The notes under the pieces were generated by a model that was given only the letters and a program-made list of their open reading frames with translations, was not told the DNA's origin and did no database searches. A stretch of DNA of 64,000 nucleotides from Neorhizobium lilium (GTDB lineage Bacteria > Pseudomonadota > Alphaproteobacteria > Rhizobiales > Rhizobiaceae): the NCBI RefSeq assembly GCF_004053875.1, contig NZ_SBIP01000006.1, positions 186,001 through 250,000 on the forward strand. The letters run 5' to 3'. Positions 52,404-62,388 of this stretch are shown one piece after another. A program made the position numbers and the translations under genes. Position 1 is the first letter of the stretch, and the number at the start of each line of letters is the position of its first letter.

Positions 52404-52616
52404 CATTGAAAAGTCAGCTGGCCGCTCTGCCGAGCAGCCGCTCTCGCCGCGCTGGCCTCCGGCGCGCCGCTCAGCCTGGTCGCTCCCATGCGCGAAATGT
52501 CGATGATGGTCGGGGCGCTCATGGGCATGCTGATCCAGCGAGAGAAAGTGGGGCCTTGGCAGCTCGCCAGATGAGCAGTGCTGATCGTCGGCGTCATTCT
52601 TCTGTCCGGAGCGTGA
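52404..52616 (+). pseudogene. EamA-family transporter remnant
   Basis: The + strand frame reads ALASGAPLSLVAPMREMSMM, then VGALMGMLIQREKVGPWQLA, an in-frame TGA, and AVLIVGVILLSGA, matching the last three helices of an EamA protein. The upstream two-thirds is absent and the reading frame is interrupted, so it is a decayed fragment. Confidence 0.75.
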
Positions 52617-52895
52617 GCAGGCTTCGCAAAATGCGACCCTCCCAAGCGCACCCTTCTCACACAAACTTCATTCGTCAACCGACCGATTCTGTCGTTGTAC
52701 ACGCGCACCGTTACCTACCGTTGTCGCTCGATTAGCGGTTCCGGATCTCTCGCTAAAATCAAACGCACCCAACAGACCGTGAAAGCTTTTGATTTCATAA
52801 CGTTTATATGTGCAATGTCCTTGCCAGGATGGTTGACTTGGGTAAGCTTCAAAAAGGCGAAGATTCCCTTAGCCGCACACGGCGAGGATGCATTA

Positions 52896-55800
52896 ATGTC
52901 GAAGCCCTCAAGAGCCGCTAAACCGACGCTTGACTCCAGATTTAGTTTCGCGGGATCGTCGTTTCATGGCGCGCCAGGAGGATGGACATCGCTGCTAACA
53001 CCCGCCACGGGCATCCAAGACGGCGAGGAGTACCTGCTTCGGCTGTTTAAAAAGACCGGGTCGGCACTTGATACCGACCTCAGAAACTTGATCGGTCGGG
53101 GTTTGAGACGCATTCGCCGCGTCCTGTCTTCTAGGCAAGCGCAGGACGTCCTGGTCTCTGTAATCGAGGTTGTCGAGGACGACGACGAAATCGGTATCTT
53201 GATGCTTGATCCAGGCAGACCTCTGCGTGGAAGTGCACAGGGAAATCGAGGCCGCCAAGACCAGTACTTGGTCAGTTCCGGCCGACTTGTCTTCTGGCGG
53301 AACATGGTCCGGGTGGCACGGGCCCTTGCATTTTGCCACGATGCCGGCATCGTGCATGGGTCGGTCAGCATTCACACGATTTTTTCCCATGGAGATAATC
53401 GAGAAGATTACCGTCTCGGCGGCTACGAGACTTGCGTGCACATCGCTGATACTGGTCTTGCAGGCACGGGGAAGCTGGGGCAAGCATCTCACGCAATCTC
53501 ATTCCGTCAGGACTGGATTGACCTCGGGCAGACTGCGTCTGAACTGTTGAATATTGACGCCGCGCAGTCGCCTGCCCTGCTTTCCATCGAGCGACGCATC
53601 CTCGAGAGACTCAGCAATCCTCCGCAATTCCAGCTCTACGACGGTCGGATTGTCCTTCGAGAACTGGCCGAAGTGGTGGAAGAATTAGAGCGGGTCGGTT
53701 CAAGCGCCGATGCGGAGCTAGTCCTTTACCCGTCTCGGCAGGCACTCCAGAGCGATCTAGCGTTGCTGACATCCGGGGCAATTCCGGCCAGTGATGTCGA
53801 AGCGGTACTAGCCTTTGTCGAGCGCGATCTGCATGCTCCGACGACGCGTCTGGCAGTTTCAGATCGTGGGGCCGTCCGGATCGTGACCGATCTCGCCATC
53901 TACACGATCGAAATTGATGACCCGAAAATTGCCACTATCCGGGACGCTCACAAGCGGCGACCGGGTGACTGGAGCGTCTACGATGCCGACGATCTTACTC
54001 ACCGCATATATCTTGCCCGCAATCGTAGCGACTCGAATAACAGGGTCCGATGGCTGGGGCCTGCCGCCAAAAATTGGACAGAATTAGGCTCGCGCGGCCT
54101 ACCAGCAGTCGCCGGTAACGACAGCCCGATCTGGTATGCGCTTATCCTGCTCGAAGCGTTCTCCCTGTTGCGAGAACAGTTCAGATTTTACCCTATCGAG
54201 GTGCTGACGGGAGTCAAAAACGACAGAGGCATGGTTTGGGTCGTTCCCGTGGCAGATCCCGATCTCGACGCACGGCGGGCGAATGCGGGGTTTAAGCCTG
54301 TCGCCGAATCCATGGCCCGAGAACTGTCCAACGACGACGGACGCGCGAACTGGACGTTCTCACGGTCGAACTCTCTTGGCAGCGATAGGGAACGTGCACC
54401 TCAGTTGAACTTCGAGGGCACTGAGGTCATTGCGGGCAAAAAAGCCTATGCCTTCACCACCGGGGACGTTGTCGTTCCAGACTCCTGTTATTTGCGCCCA
54501 CGCCGCGACAGCGGTTTTGAGCGGGCCGTTCGTCGCCGCCTGCAAAATATAGTCGCTGCACGAAGCAATGTGGAGCTCTTACGCGCACTTGACGATCCGG
54601 CGCAGGTATTGATGGATGACGCCCTTAGGGAAGTCGCCACGCCCGGTCCCGTTCCGGAAGGCATGGACCAGTCAAAATCGGCAGCCTGGAATGCAATTCG
54701 CGAGGGTCAGTCCATCAATATGGTCGTGGGACCCCCAGGTGTCGGCAAAACTTATCTTATCTCCAATCTTGTAAAAAGCATTCTTTCCTTGGCGCCGGAT
54801 GCCCGCATCCTGATTGCCGCTCAGAACCATGACACACTTGTCCACATGGAGGACGAGTTGGAAAAGGAGCTGCGCGGCTCTTCGCAAATCATTGTCAGGA
54901 TCGAGCGAACGCAGACGGAAGAAAAAGATAGTGTTATGAGGGGACGGTCACGGGACCTCCTTCAGTCCGTATCTCCGCAGGGCGCCACGGCTCTGATGTC
55001 CAACCAGGTTCGGCAGATAAAGCACGCGCTCGATCCCGTCGATGCTTCGGAGCGGGCGGCGGGGGATCGCGTTCACCGTGACACGGAGAACCTTCTGGTG
55101 AGGTCGTCCGATATCACCTTGGCGACCACCTCTTCCTACGTCATCGAGGAGATGATTGCCGACGGTGATCAGTTCGATTGGACGATCGTCGAAGAGGCGG
55201 CCAGAGCCAATGGCGCCGAAATGATTGGCGCTCTCTTGCTGGGAAATCGTCGGCTACTGATTGGCGATCACAAGCAATTGTCACCGTTCGATCATGTCGA
55301 GCGTCAAAAAATGTATGACGGTGCACGCGCCGCTGAGCTTCTGCGCGACGCGAGGACCAAGCTCGGCGCAATCAACGACCTCCCTTCGGAGGTGGACGAG
55401 GCACTTCAACTGATCAGTGAAGATCAGGACTTGTTAAAGGATGTTCTGGCCATTTCCGCCCGCATGGAAGAGCCCTTCGGTTCAATCGCGTTACGGGAGG
55501 GCTACAGGGAAAAAGCAACGGGGGGTGCCAGCCGCTTCGTGAACACGCTGCTCGAACAAAGCAGAATGCATCCCGCAATTTGCCAAATTGTCTCCAATAC
55601 GTTCTACGGCGGCGAACTGATGCCATCGGATCGGGTCATAACGCGCACGCCCGCCGTGGTCTCTCATGGGATCCTGCCCAACGCGCCCGTTGTGATCATG
55701 AACCTGCCCCCATTGAGCAAGGTCGATCGTCCCGCATTCGAAGCGCGGGTCGGTCGGTCTATACGCAATGATGTCGAAGCAAAGGTCATTCTGAACGCGC

Positions 55801-56309
55801 TTAAGCACCTGGGGCCTGTCGTAGTGGATGATGGCCGGCTGCCAACGCTGGCGGTCCTCTCGCCATATAAAGCCCAAGTTGACCACCTTAAGCGGTCGAT
55901 CGACAGACAGATAAAACAGCCGGCTGGCACCCTGCAGGGTTTCGCGAGTCCGAGGGGCGACGGACACTTCGTATTCACCAGCGACAGCTTTCAAGGCAGC
56001 GAAGCGGATGTCGTACTCGCCAGCTTGGTCCGCAACAACCAACTCGTAGGTTCACGCGCACTGGGTTTCATGAGGAACCCTCAAAGGGTGAACGTGCTGA
56101 TGAGCCGCGCCCGGCATAAGTTGATCGTCGTGTCGAGCCTTGAATTTGTTGAGGACGCTGTCGATGGCGTTTATCCGGACCGGCTGGGCGGCGAACTCAG
56201 TTTCCTGATAACGATGGTTGGGGAACTGCGCAGACTATCGTTGATCGCCGATGTCGAGCAAAGCGTGCGCATCGTCGACCTAGATTCAAATGGTGCGGTG
56301 AAGCTGTGA
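52896..56309 (+). CDS. kinase-like/UPF1-like helicase fusion (Mokosh type I A-type)
   Basis: A 1137-aa protein. Residues ~30-260 resemble a protein-kinase fold: WRNMVRVARALAFCHDAGIV, then HGSVSIHTIF (~153), where active kinases have HRDLKPxN; the loss of the catalytic Asp suggests a pseudokinase. A superfamily-1 helicase core follows: GPPGVGKTYL (~612), IVEEAARANGAEM (~764), GDHKQLSPF (~789), QSRMHPAIC, DSFQGSEADVV (~1029) and NVLMSRARHKL (~1066), as in UPF1/COG1112 proteins. Coupled by GTGA to a PLD-family gene; the pair fits, from memory, the Mokosh type I anti-phage system. The ATG at 52896 follows GAGG. Confidence 0.85.
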   Translation: MSKPSRAAKPTLDSRFSFAGSSFHGAPGGWTSLLTPATGIQDGEEYLLRLFKKTGSALDTDLRNLIGRGLRRIRRVLSSRQAQDVLVSVIEVVEDDDEIGILMLDPGRPLRGSAQGNRGRQDQYLVSSGRLVFWRNMVRVARALAFCHDAGIVHGSVSIHTIFSHGDNREDYRLGGYETCVHIADTGLAGTGKLGQASHAISFRQDWIDLGQTASELLNIDAAQSPALLSIERRILERLSNPPQFQLYDGRIVLRELAEVVEELERVGSSADAELVLYPSRQALQSDLALLTSGAIPASDVEAVLAFVERDLHAPTTRLAVSDRGAVRIVTDLAIYTIEIDDPKIATIRDAHKRRPGDWSVYDADDLTHRIYLARNRSDSNNRVRWLGPAAKNWTELGSRGLPAVAGNDSPIWYALILLEAFSLLREQFRFYPIEVLTGVKNDRGMVWVVPVADPDLDARRANAGFKPVAESMARELSNDDGRANWTFSRSNSLGSDRERAPQLNFEGTEVIAGKKAYAFTTGDVVVPDSCYLRPRRDSGFERAVRRRLQNIVAARSNVELLRALDDPAQVLMDDALREVATPGPVPEGMDQSKSAAWNAIREGQSINMVVGPPGVGKTYLISNLVKSILSLAPDARILIAAQNHDTLVHMEDELEKELRGSSQIIVRIERTQTEEKDSVMRGRSRDLLQSVSPQGATALMSNQVRQIKHALDPVDASERAAGDRVHRDTENLLVRSSDITLATTSSYVIEEMIADGDQFDWTIVEEAARANGAEMIGALLLGNRRLLIGDHKQLSPFDHVERQKMYDGARAAELLRDARTKLGAINDLPSEVDEALQLISEDQDLLKDVLAISARMEEPFGSIALREGYREKATGGASRFVNTLLEQSRMHPAICQIVSNTFYGGELMPSDRVITRTPAVVSHGILPNAPVVIMNLPPLSKVDRPAFEARVGRSIRNDVEAKVILNALKHLGPVVVDDGRLPTLAVLSPYKAQVDHLKRSIDRQIKQPAGTLQGFASPRGDGHFVFTSDSFQGSEADVVLASLVRNNQLVGSRALGFMRNPQRVNVLMSRARHKLIVVSSLEFVEDAVDGVYPDRLGGELSFLITMVGELRRLSLIADVEQSVRIVDLDSNGAVKL

Positions 56310-58108
56310 AAATTTATATTCCTGCATGGCATTATCGCGCACGCGCAATCGTGCAACGCACGTGGGGCTGGAGTCCGATAGAGGAGATGATCCTCCTTGC
56401 ATTCGATCTGGAACCAGGCACTATCGGTGATATTGCCGGGCGACTGCGTATTCCTAATCAGGTAGCACGGTCCACGGTCGCCAGACTCATGCAGTTCGGT
56501 CTCGTCGAGTTGCGGGTATCTCCCAATCCAGTACTTTCGACCAGTCCCACGGGACACGAATTTATTCGAACGGGCCGTGCATTGCCGGAACGCGTGGCCG
56601 AGCGTGAGATGGGCATCAGCCTTGTTCTTGAAAAAGTAGGACATTCCGTTCTTCGAAGGAAGGACGTCACCATCGTTCCGACCAACGGTTTCGACCATGA
56701 CGGACGCGTTGTCGCATTTCCGATTGGAGAGCAGCCCGAGACCGACGAGACCATGGCTCATCGGGTCAGTCAGTTCGTCTCACAATCTCTACGCCCCGGT
56801 GAATGGCTTCGGGGCGTTCGGACCACAGGTTCGGTTATGGAGAAAAAATTTCTTGAGATCGACCTTGCCGCTTTCAAGAGGGGAGAGATCCCCGAAGGGG
56901 CGAGCGCTAACCTGGTCGCCGCGGTGAACGAAACCCTCAAAACGGCGGTTCTCCCTCGGGCATCGAAGGGCGAGCCATCCGCGCTTATTTCGATTGAAAC
57001 CTCCTTCGCTTTCGATCAGCTGATTGTTGGATCGCCCGAGCACATCGAGCGCTTTGAACGCATCGCGCGGGCTGCAGTTTCGGACATTTTCGTGCTGTCG
57101 ACATTCGTCCTCAGCCTGTCAGACGAAAGAGGAAAGGTTCACCGGGAACGCATCTACACCGCGCTGGAAGATGCATATCGGCGTGGCGTGCGGTGCCATC
57201 TGTTTTTTGGCACGTCGCTTGATAAAGCGAAGCACGCATTAGCGATGGAGGAACTGCATGAGAGACTTTCGGCAGTAAAACTAAGCCGTGGCTTCCTCCT
57301 GGTCCATCGCGATAGCGTTGGAAGTCACGCAAAAATCCTTGCTGCCGACGACGGTCAGGGTGGAACAGTCGTTGTGATCGGATCATGCAACTGGTTGTCC
57401 TCACCCTTTTCCGCCGTGGAGGTTTCAGTCGAACTCCGCGAGCCGATAGCCGTCGCGGCTGGCCTGGACATCCTCAAAGGGATAGCGGTCTCGCTCGCCA
57501 GTGCGAGCCGATCGGTAGAAATTCTTCAATTCCTTGCATCTGAAGCAAGACGGGCAAGACCCCCGCTGTCGGCCGGGTCCGATCAGACAGCAGCAATAAA
57601 GGCACGGCTGACTGTGCTCCACGCGCAAGACCATGGACCCCTCCTCCGAAAGGCAGCCCACACCGCAAATGAGAGGTTTGTCTGCATCACGAACAGAATG
57701 GGCGCCACCGTCGTCCCTGGGCTCTTGAACCCGGCCGAGGTCGCGGGAGGTCGGCTGAAGGATGTTCGGATTTATTACTCACGACAGTCCGGGCCGACCA
57801 AGCGCAAGCACATGGCCGCTCACCGCAAAAGGTTGGAGGGAACCGTGGAGGTTATACCGGTGCGCGAACCGCAGGTTCACGCCAAGTTTCTCATATGGGA
57901 CCGCAACGACGTAGTCGTCAGCACGATGAACTGGGGGTCCCAGTCTGGGTCTGAAGCCGACCCCCTCGATGAGGTGGGGCTCCATTTAGAAGCACCCGGC
58001 ATAGCGACCCACTTGCTAGGACTGTTCGACGAAAGCTTGAAGAAGGTGTTGGAGGTTTCCAGCAACGGCGGTGAAGAACTTGCCCCTGAGATAGCAGGCG
58101 GGCAATAG
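56306..58108 (+). CDS. phospholipase-D-family effector (Mokosh type I B-type)
   Basis: A 600-aa protein. Residues ~15-85 form a winged-helix-like region (IEEMILLAFDLEPGTIGDIA, then RSTVARLMQFGLVELRVS). Two PLD halves follow: SHAKILAADD with GSCNWLSS (HKD 1, ~340-365) and VHAKFLIWDRN with STMNWGSQ (HKD 2, ~523-546). Both have the His-x-Lys and the downstream Gly/Ser-x-Asn, so the nuclease or phosphodiesterase site is intact; the Asp of HKD is replaced by downstream residues as in many bacterial PLD nucleases. GTG start overlaps the helicase stop. Confidence 0.88.
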   Translation: MKIYIPAWHYRARAIVQRTWGWSPIEEMILLAFDLEPGTIGDIAGRLRIPNQVARSTVARLMQFGLVELRVSPNPVLSTSPTGHEFIRTGRALPERVAEREMGISLVLEKVGHSVLRRKDVTIVPTNGFDHDGRVVAFPIGEQPETDETMAHRVSQFVSQSLRPGEWLRGVRTTGSVMEKKFLEIDLAAFKRGEIPEGASANLVAAVNETLKTAVLPRASKGEPSALISIETSFAFDQLIVGSPEHIERFERIARAAVSDIFVLSTFVLSLSDERGKVHRERIYTALEDAYRRGVRCHLFFGTSLDKAKHALAMEELHERLSAVKLSRGFLLVHRDSVGSHAKILAADDGQGGTVVVIGSCNWLSSPFSAVEVSVELREPIAVAAGLDILKGIAVSLASASRSVEILQFLASEARRARPPLSAGSDQTAAIKARLTVLHAQDHGPLLRKAAHTANERFVCITNRMGATVVPGLLNPAEVAGGRLKDVRIYYSRQSGPTKRKHMAAHRKRLEGTVEVIPVREPQVHAKFLIWDRNDVVVSTMNWGSQSGSEADPLDEVGLHLEAPGIATHLLGLFDESLKKVLEVSSNGGEELAPEIAGGQ

Positions 58109-58353
58109 CATGCCGGTGAGCACGGGCGGCATGTCTCTTCCCTGAAAACAGCCGAACGGTACTTGTATTGGTTCGGTGTCATACTTCCGCGTCGAAACAC
58201 ACTGCCTTCGAGTTGCCAAACCATCCGGAAAACAACGGAACAGGCCAAAAAACGGCAATCATCATCGGCTGTGGCATCGATCACCACCCAGACGATCGAT
58301 CGAAAATGTGTCTTGGAGAGTTGCGCTCAACGCCCTTTTATTCACATCACCTT

Positions 58354-59949
58354 CTAGTTAATGGAACCTGCGTCGCAGATTGACTGAATCCATATTCCTT
58401 CATTCGCCGCCCACCGCTCCGGCTTCAAATTCAAGCGCGGGATACTTTTACCGCCAGCATGGTGGAGAGCTACGATTTGCCAATTGTGCCCATTGAACAC
58501 CGGGCTGCCGGAACTTCCACCTTCGGTCGCGGCTTCGTAATGCAGGCGACGATAGGGATTGTCGACAGGCTCGCCTCTAGGAGGCCCGTCGTGATCAAGC
58601 AACCGATTATTCTCGAGGGAATAGGAAAGTTCGCCTCCTCCTGGGTACCCGATGATGTAGACCCTCTGCTTGCCGTCTGCCAAAGGTAGTCGCTTAGCAA
58701 ACGGAAGTGATTTAGCCGCGGGCGCGGTGCCTTCAAACCTTAAAATCGTGGCATCCAGCGTATTCACAGTCCAAGACCGGATAGATGAGAATTTATAGCT
58801 GACACCCTTCTCCGCGCCTTCAAACACAACCTCTCCTTCGTCGCGGTAAAGCGGAGGGCTGTCGTTGGGACGTCGGCTGAGATCGTGATCCGCAGGATCG
58901 TCGCTCATGACGTGCGAATTCGTAAGGAGGCAAGGCTCGTCGCCGTATTCAGGAACGATATCGCCTCCGCGTACGATGAAACCTGTTCCTATTCGCGTGT
59001 CCGAACCTGCTATCCTTATCGCTCCGACGGACAGCGCGCTCTCCAGACCTTGCTTGTACCACTGGAATGTCCGGGGTCCGTCAGGTCCCAGGATCACCTC
59101 GAGTTGCATATCCGACGGGGTAGGCAGGTAAGCCAGTTCCCTCACTTTGTCGGGCACCAGCGTCGCATGATCATACTCCTTTTTCAGCAGCACGGCGCGT
59201 AGTGCCTGGACAATTCCCTCGCCCCGCCCGCCGGCTTTGAGATCCCAAACATCTCCAAACTGCCGGATCATGCCTGCAACATTTTCTGCGGTGGTTGCTG
59301 GATTCCTGATAATCTTGCCGATTTCCCGTTCGGCGGCACCGAGGTCATTGAGCGCAATATAGGCCTCTGCTTTCGAGGTATGAAAATTCATCCCGCGTCC
59401 GGCCTGTGGCACCTGATTGAGGCTTTGCATAACGGACGTTGCTAGCTGGAGCCGGTCAATCGAGATCGGAACTGGCGCCTCAAGCTGGCGTGCCAACGTC
59501 GATAGGGCGATCAGGTTTAATCCAGCGCGCACCTTGTTTTCCGGACCTGCGTCATAGAGTGCCTTGTATTCATCCATGGCAGAGACGAGCGCCTTGCGAG
59601 CGATATCGCCACCGCCATCTCGCGCCTCCACCAAAAGATCTTTCCACGCACGCGCTTTGAACTGATGCGTTAGCTGCTCGAGAGAGCCATCCTTTGTCGC
59701 CCTGTCGAGCGCTGCAAGAGCGGCTGGCACCGTATTGTCGAGAAGGCTCTTGATCTGTACGTCGGGTGGTATCAGTTTTGCTAAGTCATTTTTCGCTGCA
59801 AACTCGACGATCTCCGAGAAGGTCTTCGAGTAGCGGATCGAGTTGGTCTCGGACGCAGCCCGCAAGACAGACTGAAGATCGCGACTGGTGAGCGACCTCA
59901 GAAGTGTAAACGCGCTATTGTCTGGGAATGGTTTGATATCTTTCGACAT
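58354..59949 (-). CDS. repeat-helical protein with C-terminal trypsin-like protease
   Basis: A 531-aa protein. The first ~300 residues are helical with TPR-like pairs (KVRAGLNLIALSTLARQLE; MNFHTSKAEAYIALNDLGAA), resembling the TRAF-binding helical domain found in conflict proteins. The trypsin-like domain follows: LLTNSHVMS (His, ~345), VNTLDATILRF (Asp) and EGGSSGSPVFN (Ser, ~478). All three catalytic residues are present and no signal peptide exists, so it is a cytoplasmic regulatory protease. It is 12 bp from the alpha/beta hydrolase gene upstream on the same strand, forming a two-gene unit. Confidence 0.85.
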   Translation of the reverse strand: MSKDIKPFPDNSAFTLLRSLTSRDLQSVLRAASETNSIRYSKTFSEIVEFAAKNDLAKLIPPDVQIKSLLDNTVPAALAALDRATKDGSLEQLTHQFKARAWKDLLVEARDGGGDIARKALVSAMDEYKALYDAGPENKVRAGLNLIALSTLARQLEAPVPISIDRLQLATSVMQSLNQVPQAGRGMNFHTSKAEAYIALNDLGAAEREIGKIIRNPATTAENVAGMIRQFGDVWDLKAGGRGEGIVQALRAVLLKKEYDHATLVPDKVRELAYLPTPSDMQLEVILGPDGPRTFQWYKQGLESALSVGAIRIAGSDTRIGTGFIVRGGDIVPEYGDEPCLLTNSHVMSDDPADHDLSRRPNDSPPLYRDEGEVVFEGAEKGVSYKFSSIRSWTVNTLDATILRFEGTAPAAKSLPFAKRLPLADGKQRVYIIGYPGGGELSYSLENNRLLDHDGPPRGEPVDNPYRRLHYEAATEGGSSGSPVFNGHNWQIVALHHAGGKSIPRLNLKPERWAANEGIWIQSICDAGSIN

Positions 59950-59961
59950 GCTGGGCTACCC

Positions 59962-60903
59962 TCAAAGTTCGAGCATCCGCGCGATTTCCTGTCGGAGGTC
60001 GTCGGCTTTGAGATACTTCACGATGGAATGCCTCCACGCGCCGGAATTCGAGACCTCGACGTCTTTGATCTCCGCCTTGCCAACCCTCTGAAAATCGTTA
60101 GAAATGAAAGGGTCGAAGCCTGCGACCGGGTCGAGCCGGTCGAAAACATTGACCCATCTGCCATCATTCCGTTCTGATGGATAACCATTCTGCCGCGTCC
60201 ATCCGGGCTGAAGCTTGTCTTGGATCTCATCCAGACCTAGCGGACTTCCGACCGTAATGAGGCCATCGACATGGGCGGATTTCTTGACCCGTTTCAGGCA
60301 ATCATAAGCGATCACTGTTCCCATGCTGTGACTGATCACGATATGTGGGCCATTGGCTCGGTCGACAGCATTTACAGCTTTCACGAACCGTTTGCGGATT
60401 TCATCCTGTACCTTGAAGGTCGTTCCGGGCCGCGGAGAAAAGCTGGTGTTGAACAGATAGTGGTGAACATCGCGGAGGAAGGTTTCGAGAAATGCTTTCT
60501 TCACCGGCCAAGGAAGGGGAACCCGTTCGTAAGGAAGCCCTTCAAGCCCCCGGTTTGGCGGAATAGCTTCGACGGCTTCCGCGGCTGCCATGGTTCCGCC
60601 GAGCTTGAACGCCAGTCCGGCGATGAAGGACGCTTCCTCGTTGGTGGATGCGACCGGCGAGCGTGTCTCAGCGCTCGCATCAACTTCCTTCGGCGTGAGT
60701 GCATCGAGGCTTTCGTAAGCGGCGACGTTATCATCTGGCGCGGCATATAGGACGTCAGCCCAATACACCATCGACGTCGATACTCCTTCACCTGGCAGGT
60801 TGATGCCACCACTGCCGCTGTCAAGTGTCCGAACCCAAATATCCAGAAGCTCATCTGCCGCAGGCTTATTGGATATGCCGTGAATAAACGTAACGTGAGC
60901 CAT
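59962..60903 (-). CDS. alpha/beta-hydrolase-fold protein
   Basis: A 313-aa hydrolase. The oxyanion strand VTFIHGISN is at residues 4-12; the nucleophile elbow IVISHSMGTVIAYDCL (Ser in SHSMG) lies near residue 185; a likely acid is the Asp in NVFDRLDPVAGFDPF, with the His probably in AWRHSIVKYL near the end. A ~90-residue insertion precedes the elbow. It is probably a lipase or esterase. The trypsin gene follows by 12 bp. Confidence 0.85.
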   Translation of the reverse strand: MAHVTFIHGISNKPAADELLDIWVRTLDSGSGGINLPGEGVSTSMVYWADVLYAAPDDNVAAYESLDALTPKEVDASAETRSPVASTNEEASFIAGLAFKLGGTMAAAEAVEAIPPNRGLEGLPYERVPLPWPVKKAFLETFLRDVHHYLFNTSFSPRPGTTFKVQDEIRKRFVKAVNAVDRANGPHIVISHSMGTVIAYDCLKRVKKSAHVDGLITVGSPLGLDEIQDKLQPGWTRQNGYPSERNDGRWVNVFDRLDPVAGFDPFISNDFQRVGKAEIKDVEVSNSGAWRHSIVKYLKADDLRQEIARMLEL

Positions 60904-61160
60904 AGTGTCCCCCCCCCGGAAAACAGCGTTACTGTTCTTAAGAGGTATATCAGCACAAATCTCACACCTAGGCTACGTCGGGAAACGTCTTCATACGCTA
61001 TATCGCGTAAATTAGCACCGCGCTGGCTGATGACCCGCTTCGAGCGCCTTAGATCTTGGAGATAAAAGATCCATTCCTAATCGGCAACAGCCATTCAACC
61101 AAAATTATGAAGCATGATGGAGGCCCTATAATAACCCAAGTATGGCCCCGAACAGGGTTG
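60904..61160. other. intergenic region
   Basis: About 257 bp between the hydrolase start and the stop of the next minus-strand gene; AT-rich, includes a likely promoter of the hydrolase-trypsin pair but no convincing -35/-10 pair was found. An unusual run of eight Cs at 60911-60918 lies just before the hydrolase start. Confidence 0.4.
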
Positions 61161-62360
61161 TTATGGGCTATCCTCCAGATAGGGAAGCGTCCATTCGCGC
61201 CAGACCTCATCGAGCGCATCTTTTTCGTCGCTCATATCGCAGAGGCCCTTGGCGTAATCCGCAAGATTGGCGAGCCGCTTAAGTCTTTGGTCCTCATTGA
61301 GAGGTGGTTCAAATTTTTTATTTAGCCGGGAGCGCCATTCAAAGAACGCCAGACCATCGTCACTGGCGAACTCCTCCACAGCGATCGACGTCGGGACATC
61401 GGGGGCGGCTGTCGGATCAAACAGGAACGGTAAAACTCGAAATATCAGGCGCTGAAGCGGAGCATCACGCGTTGCGATTATTGTCTCGCCAACAGGTTGT
61501 TGACCAAGCGACGTAATGGCAGGAAAGAAGTAGTACATCCCAAGGTCAAGCGACCGGTTCCTGAGATAGGCAACGGACAAATGATCCACTTCGCCTTTCT
61601 GGCCAGGTTGAAAGTCAAAGAACCTCTGAACGAACGAATAGGCGAGCTTTGGGTCTCCTGGGAGGCGTAACCTCTGATTCCTTTTTAAAAAGAGGCTCAA
61701 TGCGCCGAGTGACAGCATCATACCGGCTCTCGGCACATCGGCGTTGCTGACTTTAACGAGCTCCTGCATCGCTTCTTCAACGTTACGTTTTTCCAATAGC
61801 TTTTTGATAATCGCAACGTAGTAGAACAGCAGAGTCCAGTTGTAACGCTGGGCGTCTGCATGTTTGCGCAGCATATTAGCAAGATCGGTCGCATAGCTCC
61901 CGCGAAAACAGACACCGCGCTCTTCGTAGTGCACGACAATGTCCATAATCCACCGTTCAGGATCGATGCGGAATTTCTCGTTGGCCAACCACTCCTCCGT
62001 AAGCGCGGGTAACAAGTTCACGATGACGTTATGCCGTGGCATGCTGCTCGGCAGTTGCTCGACCCAAGCCGGATTTCGATAGCAGTTGCTGTCAGGCGCG
62101 ATCTCGAAAGGTCCCTCGTCCGGTAGGATGTTATAATAGGGCCAGATCAACGCCGGTCCGCCGGAAAGTGCTATGAGGCGCTCCGCGTAGGGAACGGGCG
62201 TGTCCTGAGTCAGCTGGGTGAAAACACTGACTTTCGGGCGATTCAATCTCCGATTGAGCCATCGGCACAGAATGCAGTTGGCCCGGTTCTTCATCCTCTG
62301 TAACTTTGAGAGTTGGGCAAATTTCAGATTTTTCGTCAATCTCGTTACGCCCCGTTCCAT
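61161..62360 (-). CDS. 399-aa protein of unknown function
   Basis: No family recognised. A basic N-terminus (residues 1-45) with CILCRWLNRRLNRP leads into a mixed region with ALSGGPALIWPYYNILPDEG. The centre is helical (TLLFYYVAIIKKLLEKRNVE and AMQELVKV), followed by FVQRFFDFQPGQKGEVDHLS. No transmembrane segment. It lies 28 bp after the HEPN-like gene stop in the same direction, so likely cotranscribed with it. Start uncertain because the ribosome-binding site is weak. Confidence 0.55.
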   Translation of the reverse strand: MERGVTRLTKNLKFAQLSKLQRMKNRANCILCRWLNRRLNRPKVSVFTQLTQDTPVPYAERLIALSGGPALIWPYYNILPDEGPFEIAPDSNCYRNPAWVEQLPSSMPRHNVIVNLLPALTEEWLANEKFRIDPERWIMDIVVHYEERGVCFRGSYATDLANMLRKHADAQRYNWTLLFYYVAIIKKLLEKRNVEEAMQELVKVSNADVPRAGMMLSLGALSLFLKRNQRLRLPGDPKLAYSFVQRFFDFQPGQKGEVDHLSVAYLRNRSLDLGMYYFFPAITSLGQQPVGETIIATRDAPLQRLIFRVLPFLFDPTAAPDVPTSIAVEEFASDDGLAFFEWRSRLNKKFEPPLNEDQRLKRLANLADYAKGLCDMSDEKDALDEVWREWTLPYLEDSP

Positions 62361-62388
62361 CTATTGTCTCGGTGAACACGCGTCCTGT

